Notes under the pieces: generated by a model | What the model was told of the DNA's origin: nothing | The model's input: the letters and a program-made list of their open reading frames with translations, nothing else | Database searches by the model: none | Shown: one piece after another, positions 1 through 5,467 of the stretch | How the letters are laid out: each line of letters opens with the position of its first letter | Position numbering within the stretch: the first letter of the stretch is position 1 | Source of the DNA: Rhizobiales bacterium CCH10-E5 | Lineage (GTDB): Bacteria > Pseudomonadota > Alphaproteobacteria > Rhizobiales > Beijerinckiaceae | DNA length: 14,505 nucleotides | Reading direction: 5' to 3' | NCBI GenBank assembly: GCA_001556125.1 | Contig: LSIG01000065.1 | Location: 1-14,505, forward strand | Made by a program: the position numbers and the translations under genes

Positions 1-2
1 CC

Positions 3-272
3 CGACAATCCAAGCGCGGCCGTCTTTGGCTTGCGGACGGACCCTGCATCCGCCTTCGCGCCGAGCGGCCCAACCATGCCTGGTCCTACGACTTTGTCGA
101 GGACCGCACCCATGACGGGAGAAAGTATCGCATGCTCAACATCATCGACGAGTTCACGCATGAATGCCTGGCGATCCGCATCGACCGAAGGCTGAAGGCG
201 ATCGATGTCATCGACGTGCTCTCGGACCTGTTCATCCTGCGCGGCGTGCCCGGGCATATTCGTTCAGACAAC
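3..272 (+). pseudogene. IS3-family transposase OrfB, central part (first half of the split rve domain)
   Basis: The window opens inside this gene; the frame from base 3 stays open and reads as the retroviral-integrase (rve) domain of an IS3 OrfB. The segment YDFVEDRTHDGRKYRMLNII carries the first catalytic Asp, and the piece ends at GHIRSDN, where the Asp is the second catalytic residue. The expected continuation (G-P/T-E-F) is absent: after base 272 the sequence is unrelated and belongs to the IS110 element. The frame stays open to 422 but the residues after 272 have no transposase character. The rest of the domain, including the catalytic Glu, is at 1926-2216. The ATG at 132 is internal and is not a start. 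Confidence 0.85.
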
Positions 273-463
273 GTCCTATGTCGGGAGGCAGCTTTGGGCT
301 TTGGCCAACAGGTCTCATCGCGCCGGCAGATCGCCGACGTCGGCAGTAAGCTGATCCAGATGGTTTCCACCGCCAACGGGATCGCTCCCAGCCATAGCAA
401 ACACAGGATCCAGCGGCATTGACGCGGCCGTGGTCCTCACCGTCCTCAAGACGAGATACGCAC

Positions 464-545
464 CCAGGTGGAAGGCCCGAACATTATCTACAGGGTCGCC
501 TTTGGCGCCCTCACGGCCCTTGCAGAGAGGGGTCCTTCCACCTGG
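464..545. repeat. Perfect 12-bp inverted repeat spanning the 3' end of the IS110 transposase gene
   Basis: CCAGGTGGAAGG at 464-475 and its exact reverse complement CCTTCCACCTGG at 534-545, separated by 58 bases, enclose the transposase stop codon (511-513). In RNA this could form a long stem with a large internal region. It could be a transcription end structure, protection from readthrough, or part of a guide RNA; the sequence alone does not decide. Confidence 0.7.
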
Positions 546-1782
546 CACCCGGTCGCTCCAGGAACGGCCGGTATTCTGTCCCCGTCTTGACGACGGCATG
601 CGCCACCCGCGCCATCTTGGCGGTGAGCGCGGTCATCGCCTTGCGACGGCGATCGGCATCGTCCGCGTGGCCGGCAACATAGCGGCCGAGCTTGTCGCGG
701 AAGCTGTTGTCACATTGGCGCGCGGCGACCTGCGCCGCCATCCAGAACGTTCGGCGCAGGCGGGCATTGCCGTACTTCGACAGCTTAGTCCGACCGCGGA
801 ATGTGCCGGATTGGCAGGTAGCGAGGTCGAGGCCGCAGAACTTCAGGAACTGGCGGTGGTGGCCGAACCGTCTCAGGTCTCCGGCCTCGGCGAGGATTGT
901 CAGAGCGTTGATCGGCCCGATTCCCGGAATCCGCCGCAGCAACTGGTAATCGTGATGATCAGCCAGCGTGACCTGCGCGATCTCCTCGATCCGGTTGCGC
1001 TCCCGGATCAGGCCCCGCGCCTGGGCAATGATCATCCGGAACATCGTGATCGCGGTGCTCTCCTCCGGCACGGGCAATGCAATCGATGAGCAGGCCGTCT
1101 CGTAGATGTCGTTGATCAGCCGCGCCTTGGAGACCTTGCGGCCGACCAGAGGCCAGGCCTCCGTCACGAACGCTTCCCGCTCCAGCGCGAGGATACTGCC
1201 GGGCGTCGGGAAGCGCTCGATCAGTGCCAGGAACCAATCCGAGCGGCTATTGCCGGCGAAGCGGCCGATCTCCGGGAAATACAGCGGGAGATAATGCGTC
1301 AGGATACGGTGCCAGGTCTGCGTCTTGGCCTTCGAGATCGTCTCGGGTGTCTTCGACAGCTCCTGGAGATCGTTGATGCCGGCGGCCAACGGGTCGACAT
1401 AGACCTGCGTGGCACCGATCCGCAGCATGTGCAGAATGACCTGGGCGTCCTTGGGATCGTTCTTGTCCCAACCGTTGTGTAGCGCCTCTCGCGTCCGGGC
1501 GAGCGCGACCGAGGAGATCAGCCGCAGCTCGAAGCCTGCCGTCAGCAGCCGATAGGCGAGCGTGCGATGGTAATTGCCGGTCGCCTCGAAGCCGACAAGG
1601 ATCGGCCGCCCGATCGCGGCAAGGTCCGCAGCCAGGCGGTCGTAATCCGGCTTGGTCGCCATCACGGTCATCCGCCGGCGTCGACCGCCTTCCGGCCGCT
1701 CGATCAGGACTTCCTGGCGGAGCTTCGACATGTCGATGGCTACCAGCACGACGCCGGTGGGAGTAGAAAAGCGCTTGGTCAT
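511..1782 (-). CDS. IS110-family transposase (DEDD recombinase)
   Basis: Encodes 423 residues, usual for the family, with both domains intact. The N-terminal RuvC-like DEDD fold shows AIDMSK (Asp17), GFEATGNYH (Glu66) and NDPKDAQ (Asp109, Asp112). The C-terminal transposase_20 domain shows IPGIGPINALTIL (285-297, helix-hairpin-helix-like) and CQSGTFRG with the conserved Ser325. A central helical linker joins them. In the family these domains form a nuclease that, for studied IS110 members, is guided by a bridge RNA from the element's non-coding end. The start at 1782 is preferred over an in-frame ATG at 1845 because GGAGAGAGG lies just upstream and the extra 21 residues have no family character. 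No frameshift or missing catalytic residue was seen, so it may be active. Confidence 0.93.
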   Translation of the reverse strand: MTKRFSTPTGVVLVAIDMSKLRQEVLIERPEGGRRRRMTVMATKPDYDRLAADLAAIGRPILVGFEATGNYHRTLAYRLLTAGFELRLISSVALARTREALHNGWDKNDPKDAQVILHMLRIGATQVYVDPLAAGINDLQELSKTPETISKAKTQTWHRILTHYLPLYFPEIGRFAGNSRSDWFLALIERFPTPGSILALEREAFVTEAWPLVGRKVSKARLINDIYETACSSIALPVPEESTAITMFRMIIAQARGLIRERNRIEEIAQVTLADHHDYQLLRRIPGIGPINALTILAEAGDLRRFGHHRQFLKFCGLDLATCQSGTFRGRTKLSKYGNARLRRTFWMAAQVAARQCDNSFRDKLGRYVAGHADDADRRRKAMTALTAKMARVAHAVVKTGTEYRPFLERPGARWKDPSLQGP

Positions 1783-1802
1783 GGTCGGCCTCTCTCCAAG
1801 GT

Positions 1803-1816
1803 GTTGTCTCGACAAC
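1803..1816. promoter_or_regulatory. Palindrome upstream of the IS110 transposase start
   Basis: GTTGTC-TC-GACAAC is a 6+6 base inverted repeat with a 2-base centre, 20 bases upstream of the chosen ATG at 1782. It is well placed to be an operator or part of the promoter of the transposase gene. Role is inferred from position only. Confidence 0.4.
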
Positions 1817-1853
1817 TTCACTTTAGAGACCTGCTGCTCGGCCATGACCGCCG

Positions 1854-1893
1854 TGACGGCGCGCTGCGCTACGCAAGGCTTCGCGCGCCGTCA
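1854..1893. repeat. 11-bp inverted repeat in the 5' non-coding end of the IS110 element
   Basis: TGACGGCGCGC at 1854-1864 and its exact reverse complement GCGCGCCGTCA at 1883-1893 enclose an 18-base loop. It lies within the 143-base non-coding stretch between the transposase start and the element end. In the IS110 subgroup this end encodes the bridge RNA, so a strong hairpin here is a candidate piece of that RNA. The stretch is somewhat short for a full bridge RNA. Confidence 0.6.
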
Positions 1894-1925
1894 GCCAACG
1901 GTCGAGCCTCTTCCCAATGTGCTAC

Positions 1926-2216
1926 GGCACCGAGTTCACCTCGATGGCGATCCTGCGCTGGTGCCAGGAGACCGGCGTCGCGTGGCACTACATCGCCCCC
2001 GGCAAGCCGACGCAGAATGCCTTCATCGAGGCGTTCAACGGGCGCTTCCGCAGCGAATGCCTGAACACCCACTGGTTCCTGACCCTTGCGGATGCGGCCG
2101 AAAAGATGGAGGCTTGGCTCAGATACTACAACGAGGATCGGCCGCACGGGGCCATCGGCAACAAGCCACCGATCCTGCTGCAAAATTCCGGCGGAACACC
2201 CAGCCCTCCGCCGTGA
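1926..2216 (+). pseudogene. IS3-family transposase OrfB, C-terminal part (second half of the split rve domain)
   Basis: The segment begins GTEFTS, runs through [20 protein letters not shown] with the catalytic Glu in FIEAF, and contains [12 protein letters not shown], all typical of the C-terminal half of IS3 OrfB. It ends at TGA 2214-2216 with the family-like tail GGTPSPPP. Joined to 3-272, the second Asp and the Glu are 35 residues apart, the IS3 DD(35)E signature. An ATG at 1917 lies in the IS110 end and would not give a working protein. One doubt: the first half resembles copies that continue GPEFVA, while this half has GTEFTS, so the two may come from different IS3 subgroups. Confidence 0.88.
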
Positions 2217-2305
2217 TCGAAGACCAGAACTCTACCTTCCGGCGATCCAGCAGATGGTCTCGGATCAATGAAACCCAGGACTCTCCCTCAGAACGGAGGA
2301 GAAAA

Positions 2306-2318
2306 GGGTCTCAGGTCA
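2306..2318 (-). repeat. Probable right terminal repeat of the IS3 element
   Basis: The minus strand reads TGACCTGAGACCC and lies exactly at the point where IS256-type coding sequence stops. IS3-family ends begin with TG. The partner end is outside the window. Confidence 0.5.
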
Positions 2319-2402
2319 CACGCTCTCGGCGATCGTGCGCAGAAAATCAGGGTCGCCGCTCTTCGCGGGAAGCTCGGCAAGCGCTAATCTGTCCTCGGTC
2401 AT
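2316..2402 (-). pseudogene. IS256-family transposase, N-terminal 28 codons only
   Basis: From ATG at 2402, preceded on the minus strand by GGAG about seven bases upstream, the frame reads MTEDRLALAELPAKSGDPDF and then LRTIAESV. This matches the highly conserved start of mutator-type IS256 transposases, which continue into a LIMEADVEG-like segment. Here that continuation is replaced: the in-frame TGA at 2316-2318 is supplied by the first bases of the neighbouring IS3 terminal repeat. The frame also runs open upstream to 2516, but those 38 residues belong to the leader and are not expected in the protein. No catalytic domain remains. Confidence 0.82.
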
Positions 2403-2544
2403 CGGGTTCTCCGTTTCGGTCAGGTCGAAGTCTCGCAACTCCACCTTCTCAAACGGGCCCGGTGCCCACACCGGCTCAGGCCAAAAACGCAGCGGATTCT
2501 CCACTGCCGTTTCCACGGGAAGCGCTCCCCGAAATTACACAACC
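2319..2544 (-). mobile_element. IS256-family element, 5' end remnant
   Basis: Only the beginning of the element remains: an untranslated leader and the first 28 codons of the transposase, cut off by the IS3 right end at 2318. The outer limit is proposed at 2544, where the minus strand starts GGTTGTGTAATTTCGGGG, similar in kind to IS256-family terminal repeats. No second end is present to confirm it. Confidence 0.6.
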
Positions 2545-2601
2545 TGCGCGGACGCGAACTTCGGCAGCCATAGGCCTTAGATGATCTTCGTACCGATCTC
2601 A

Positions 2602-2614
2602 TATATTTAGGTAT
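2602..2614 (+). promoter_or_regulatory. Possible promoter giving a leaderless transcript for the 2613 gene
   Basis: TATATT at 2602-2607 is a good -10-like box and would place the transcript start at about 2613-2615, on the first ATG. There is no convincing ribosome-binding site (only TTAGGT directly against the ATG), and no clear -35 box. The reading is tentative. Confidence 0.35.
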
Positions 2615-3404
2615 GATGACGACGGGTTGGCATGAACGTGGCGAGGCGACATTGGCTGCGGTTTCTGTTGCGCGTTATGGCGAGCGTGACGGGGTGATTG
2701 CGGGGCTTTCCGCGACGCTTGGCGTTGCGGCGCAGACATTGCGGCGCGAAGCGGCTGCGGTGCGTTTTCTGCGCGACGACTTCGATGGACCGGGCGAACT
2801 GGGCTCGCGGCTTAGGCTCGCGCCGATGGCGTCGGTCGAGTTCATCGCGCGCTGGCAACGGCACGATCGGCAGGGCGCGCTGGTGGCGGCGCGGCGTGTG
2901 GCGGATGGCGAGCTCAGCGTGCGCGCGATCGCGCAGGCGGAGCGGGCGGCGCGTTCGAGCGGCGCCGATCAGCCGAGCCCGGACAGGCGAGCTGACCAGG
3001 TTTTTCGGGAGGCCGTCGCTGCGAGCTTTGCGGCGATCGGCGGCAAGGTCGAACGCTATGTCGTCGGCGGGTTCGCGGTCCCGTTCGATCTGTGCTGGTG
3101 GGTTCATCCACGATGGCCGGTCTTCGTCATCATCGTCGGCCCCTACGGCGACCGCGAGCGCTACGATGGGCGACGGGTCGACTGGTGCCTGCGGGCCCAT
3201 TTTCACAGCCGGCAGAGCGAGGCGCTGATAGTCCTGGCGGAGCCCGGCGCGCTGGCGTCCTACGAGGCGTTCAGGGATCGCAACGGCCTGAGCTTCGATG
3301 TCATCGCATCGACCACGGGACGTTTCGGGATCGGCGCCGGCCAGGATGTCAGGTCGGTCTCGCGCGGACGGTGGAGCCAGGCCATTGTCCCTTGCGCCGT
3401 CTGA
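2613..3404 (+). CDS. Hypothetical protein, 263 residues, possible N-terminal HTH
   Basis: I do not recognise this family. The N-terminal part is helical, with a helix-turn-helix-like stretch at about 27-48 (LSATLGVAAQTLRREAAA), followed by another helical, Arg/Ala-rich segment (about 75-115) resembling helices of plasmid partition or replication proteins. After a polar linker (115-128), residues 145-235 look like a compact alpha/beta domain with strands such as FAVPFDLCWWV, VFVIIVG and ALIVLAEPG. No signal peptide or membrane segment is evident. Two adjacent ATGs (2613, 2616) are possible starts. It lies 60 bases ahead of the recombinase-like gene on the same strand, so the pair may be co-transcribed. 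A link to recombination or plasmid maintenance is a guess from context. Codon use is typical GC-rich, which supports a real gene. Confidence 0.75.
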   Translation: MMTTGWHERGEATLAAVSVARYGERDGVIAGLSATLGVAAQTLRREAAAVRFLRDDFDGPGELGSRLRLAPMASVEFIARWQRHDRQGALVAARRVADGELSVRAIAQAERAARSSGADQPSPDRRADQVFREAVAASFAAIGGKVERYVVGGFAVPFDLCWWVHPRWPVFVIIVGPYGDRERYDGRRVDWCLRAHFHSRQSEALIVLAEPGALASYEAFRDRNGLSFDVIASTTGRFGIGAGQDVRSVSRGRWSQAIVPCAV

Positions 3405-3406
3405 TT

Positions 3407-3432
3407 CGATGATAACGACCGTCCGATAATAA
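3407..3432 (+). promoter_or_regulatory. Short direct repeats and -10-like box before the recombinase-like gene
   Basis: CGATGATAA (3407-3415) and CGATAATAA (3424-3432) are near-identical nonamers 17 bases apart in the 60-base gap. The second contains GATAAT (3425-3430), a good -10 box about 40 bases before the ATG at 3465. They may be a promoter with an overlapping binding site, or recombinase arm sites; the sequence does not decide. Confidence 0.35.
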
Positions 3433-3464
3433 GGGGCGCCCAGCGGCGTCGGTCGAGGTCAGCC

Positions 3465-4562
3465 ATGACGAGCCTTGTCGAAACCCATGCCCGGATGGAG
3501 CGTCTGCTGGCGCTGCTGCCCGAGAGAACCCCCTCCGAAGGGACGATGCGCCAGTACCGTGGCGTGCATGAGCGGATGCGCCGGGCGGGCTGTTACGACC
3601 CGATGGCCTGCGCCTGTCCGGCAAGCTACAACCGGGCACGGGCTGCGCTGCACTTCTGCGCCCGCGAGACCCTGCTGCGGCTGAAGGCCGACCTCGAAGC
3701 GCGTTCGCGCGCTGGAGAGCGCAAGGCTGCGAGCCTCACTGCGGAGGCGCTGGCGCTGTATCTCGATCGGGTCGAACCGGCGATCCTGGCGCACCCGCCC
3801 TGCGCCGATCCGGACTACCGCGCCGCCTCGCCGTTCCGCGCCAAGGCGGACGCGCCCCGTCGCGGCGCCGGCTCGAAGAAGCACAGCCTGAAAGACAAGC
3901 CGGCCGACTGGCGCGAGCAGGTCTTCGTCGCGACGCCGGAGACCAGCCCCTACAAGGCCGCGATCGCGGCGATGTGCCTGTCGACCTGCCGCGTCGGCGA
4001 GTATGCCGAGACCATCCGCGACCAGCAGTACTCGCCGGGCGTCAGGGTCATCAAGCGCGACCGGCTCCTGGAGATTTTTACGATCGCGCAGAAAAGCCAT
4101 AACGGCAAATACGGGCTCAGCATGTCCGGCGTGGTGGTCGCCATCGCGCAGGGCGGGGCGCCGGCGGCGCATCTTGCAAAACTGTGCGACGAGGCCGGTG
4201 GCGCGATCGAGATCGCGGTCGAGAGCACGGAGGGCTTGCGCAAGGCGGTGGGCCGGATTGCGGGGAGACTCGGCTTCAGCAATGTCTCGCCGAACTCGTT
4301 TCGCGCGCAGTGCATCGCGGACGGGAAGGTGACGCTTCCCAACGCTGAGATGGTCGCCGCCGGCGCTGGCCACTGCAGCATCCGCAGCCAGTCGCGCTAT
4401 GGCCGCGCCGAGCATGGCCGGCGCGGTGGTGGCGGGCTGGTCGGAACCTTCAGCGAGCGGCAGCCGCGGCCGGCGTCAGTCGAGCGCATGGTTCGGTTCG
4501 AGGCGATGCGGCTGACGCGCGCGATCGAGCGCGGCCGCGCGCCGCCGCGCTTCGCGGCCTGA
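3465..4562 (+). CDS. Divergent tyrosine recombinase/integrase-like protein
   Basis: The 365-residue protein carries the catalytic layout of tyrosine recombinases. There is Arg176 in CRVGE (family T-G-x-R-x-x-E), a Lys candidate at 210 or 215 in AQKSHNGKYG, box II as NSFR with Arg280, and the final block GHCSIRSQSRYGRA with His303 and Tyr312. Spacings (Arg176 to Arg280, 23 to His303, 9 to Tyr312) fit the family. The box II His (HxxR) is Asn277 here, and the family's TG before Arg is STC. An N-terminal helical part with several Cys (43, 49, 51, 65) may be the DNA-binding core domain; 120-150 is a basic linker. The ATG at 3465 has GAGG seven bases upstream. It ends three bases before the converging KfrA-like gene. 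Likely a DNA strand-exchange enzyme or a derived DNA-binding protein; the substrate is unknown. Confidence 0.75.
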   Translation: MTSLVETHARMERLLALLPERTPSEGTMRQYRGVHERMRRAGCYDPMACACPASYNRARAALHFCARETLLRLKADLEARSRAGERKAASLTAEALALYLDRVEPAILAHPPCADPDYRAASPFRAKADAPRRGAGSKKHSLKDKPADWREQVFVATPETSPYKAAIAAMCLSTCRVGEYAETIRDQQYSPGVRVIKRDRLLEIFTIAQKSHNGKYGLSMSGVVVAIAQGGAPAAHLAKLCDEAGGAIEIAVESTEGLRKAVGRIAGRLGFSNVSPNSFRAQCIADGKVTLPNAEMVAAGAGHCSIRSQSRYGRAEHGRRGGGGLVGTFSERQPRPASVERMVRFEAMRLTRAIERGRAPPRFAA

Positions 4563-4565
4563 TCG

Positions 4566-5162
4566 TCACGGACTGCCGGCAGCCCCGGCATCGCCCGCGC
4601 CGGCCGAAAGCTGCAGGCGCTCCATCAGCGGGCGCAGCACCTTGAGCTCGCCCTCGCAACGGACGATCTTGTCGCGCAGTTCGGTTTGCTGGTGATGAGC
4701 GGCGCGCAGCTTGCCGGCCGCCTCCTCGAGCCTGCCGCGCGCCTCGGCGAGCCTCGCCTCGCCAACCTCGACCTGCGCTTCGAGCGCGCGGATCGCGCCT
4801 TGCGCCTCGTCAAGCATCTCCCTGGCCGCCTTGCGCTCCTGGACCAGCTGGCCGTTGGCCTGAAGGACCGCCTCGCGCCAGAACTCGGCCGCGAAGGAAT
4901 GTCCGGTCTCGATCAGCTTCTCCGGCAAGGGTGGCGCGAGATCGAGCGACTTCGGCCGCCAGGTCGCGCGAAAGGCGGTGATGGTGGTGTAGGAGCCCTT
5001 GCCCAGGAGCTCGCGGATGCCGTCATGGGTCGGCTTCTTGCCCTGCGCGTTCAGGGCGTCACAGGCGGCATGGACATGGCGCTCCTCGACGCGCTCGTCC
5101 TCGGTGGGACCCTCGGTGAAGGGCGGCGGGTTGATCTCGTGCTGGTCGTCGTCGGTCGACAT
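4566..5162 (-). CDS. KfrA-like DNA-binding coiled-coil protein
   Basis: The 198-residue protein has an acidic start, then a domain at about 23-70 that matches the KfrA N-terminal type (DERVEERHVHAACDALNAQG, then KKPTHDGIRELLGKGSYTTI). The segment around 42-65 forms the helix-turn-helix. From about 95 to 185 it is a long Ala/Glu/Arg-rich coiled coil, followed by a flexible Gly/Ala tail. Known KfrA proteins are plasmid-borne, bind operators upstream of their own gene, and through the coiled coil form multimers that aid plasmid maintenance. A matching inverted repeat overlaps a -10-like box just upstream (5187-5203), suggesting self-repression (inferred). No strong ribosome-binding site is visible before the ATG. 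Its presence suggests plasmid ancestry of this block. Confidence 0.85.
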   Translation of the reverse strand: MSTDDDQHEINPPPFTEGPTEDERVEERHVHAACDALNAQGKKPTHDGIRELLGKGSYTTITAFRATWRPKSLDLAPPLPEKLIETGHSFAAEFWREAVLQANGQLVQERKAAREMLDEAQGAIRALEAQVEVGEARLAEARGRLEEAAGKLRAAHHQQTELRDKIVRCEGELKVLRPLMERLQLSAGAGDAGAAGSP

Positions 5163-5186
5163 GGCGGTTGTGGCTCGCGTGTGAGG

Positions 5187-5203
5187 AATGTATAACGCAC
5201 ATT
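5187..5203 (-). promoter_or_regulatory. Candidate operator/promoter of the KfrA-like gene
   Basis: AATGT (5187-5191) and ACATT (5199-5203) form an inverted repeat with a 7-base centre. On the minus strand it contains TATACA (5189-5194), a -10-like box about 27 bases before the ATG at 5162. Overlap of repeat and -10 box suits an autorepressor site. No clear -35 box was found. Confidence 0.45.
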
Positions 5204-5467
5204 ACCACGATTCGCACCGCCGTCCAAGTTCGACTGACGGCTCTCTCGATCGAACGGTTAACTCACCGCTCCAGCCCCCTCCGATCCATGTAGCGCCTGT
5301 AGGATGTAGGCTACGTGCTACAGGCTACAGAGCTGAACGCGCGGCGGGCCAGCTGCAGGGCTCGCAAGCGGTGCTAGAATCAGCTGGCTCGGCCCGGCCT
5401 CGACCTGTCGGCGGTGGCCTGCAACGCGCTGCGGACGCTGGATGGTTCCAGGAAGCGAGATCGAGCC
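5204..5467. other. Non-coding stretch with several inverted repeats
   Basis: No convincing gene on either strand between the KfrA-like gene and the zinc-ribbon gene. It holds the TGTAG/CTACA cluster at 5289-5329 and a second pair, CCAGCTG (5349-5355) with CAGCTGG (5381-5387). It could contain the end of the upstream transcript, partition or replication sites, or a small RNA. None can be assigned from sequence alone. Confidence 0.5.
5289..5329. repeat. Clustered TGTAG/CTACA inverted repeats
   Basis: TGTAGCGCCTGTAG (5289-5302) pairs with CTACAGGCTACA (5318-5329) apart from a one-base bulge, and the segment between them carries further copies of the same words (ATGTAGG at 5304-5310, CTACG at 5311-5315). 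At least five copies of the five-base word or its complement fall in 41 bases. Such packing is typical of a protein-binding array or a structured RNA; the gap position next to a KfrA-like gene suggests the former. Confidence 0.6.

Larger units (their letters stand above)
273..1925 (-). mobile_element. IS110-family insertion sequence, apparently complete (about 1.65 kb)
   Basis: The limits are inferred from where the host IS3 gene stops and resumes. Removing 273-1925 rejoins the IS3 codons for Asp-Asn to Gly-Thr-Glu-Phe with exactly 35 residues between the second Asp and the Glu. The two ends read inward GTCCTATGTCGGGAGG (from 273) and GTAGCACATTGGGAAG (minus strand from 1925). They share GT at the tip and an internal GGGA, a weak inverted similarity. 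The junctions read ACAAC|GT and CTAC|GG, so a shared AC may be the crossover dinucleotide. Non-coding flanks are about 143 bases 5' and 238 bases 3' of the transposase gene. IS110 elements normally make little or no target duplication, as seen here. Confidence 0.7.
1..2318 (+). mobile_element. IS3-family element, left part outside window, interrupted by an IS110 element
   Basis: The transposase gene lies in two pieces, 3-272 and 1926-2216, with foreign DNA between them. The right end is placed at 2318 because the minus strand there reads TGACCTGAGACCC, starting TG as IS3-family terminal repeats do, and because IS256-type coding sequence resumes directly after it. The matching left repeat is outside the window, so the repeat and the target duplication could not be verified. 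The element cannot move on its own since its transposase is split. Confidence 0.7.

Noticed and set aside
430..1089. 219-residue plus-strand open frame
   Set aside because: Antisense to the IS110 transposase C-terminal domain; no independent support.
2403..2516. Upstream extension of the IS256 transposase start
   Set aside because: The conserved family start MTEDRLALAEL begins at 2402 with its own ribosome-binding site; the 38 upstream residues lie in the element leader.
1652..2584. 310-residue plus-strand open frame bridging IS110, IS3 and IS256 pieces
   Set aside because: It crosses three unrelated element boundaries and is a frame-shifted shadow of the IS3 fragment.
3459..4415. 318-residue minus-strand open frame
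   Set aside because: Antisense shadow of the tyrosine recombinase-like gene, which has catalytic motifs and a ribosome-binding site.
5289..5329. CRISPR-like array
   Set aside because: The words are five bases long with no regular spacing or spacers; this is a palindrome cluster, not a CRISPR.
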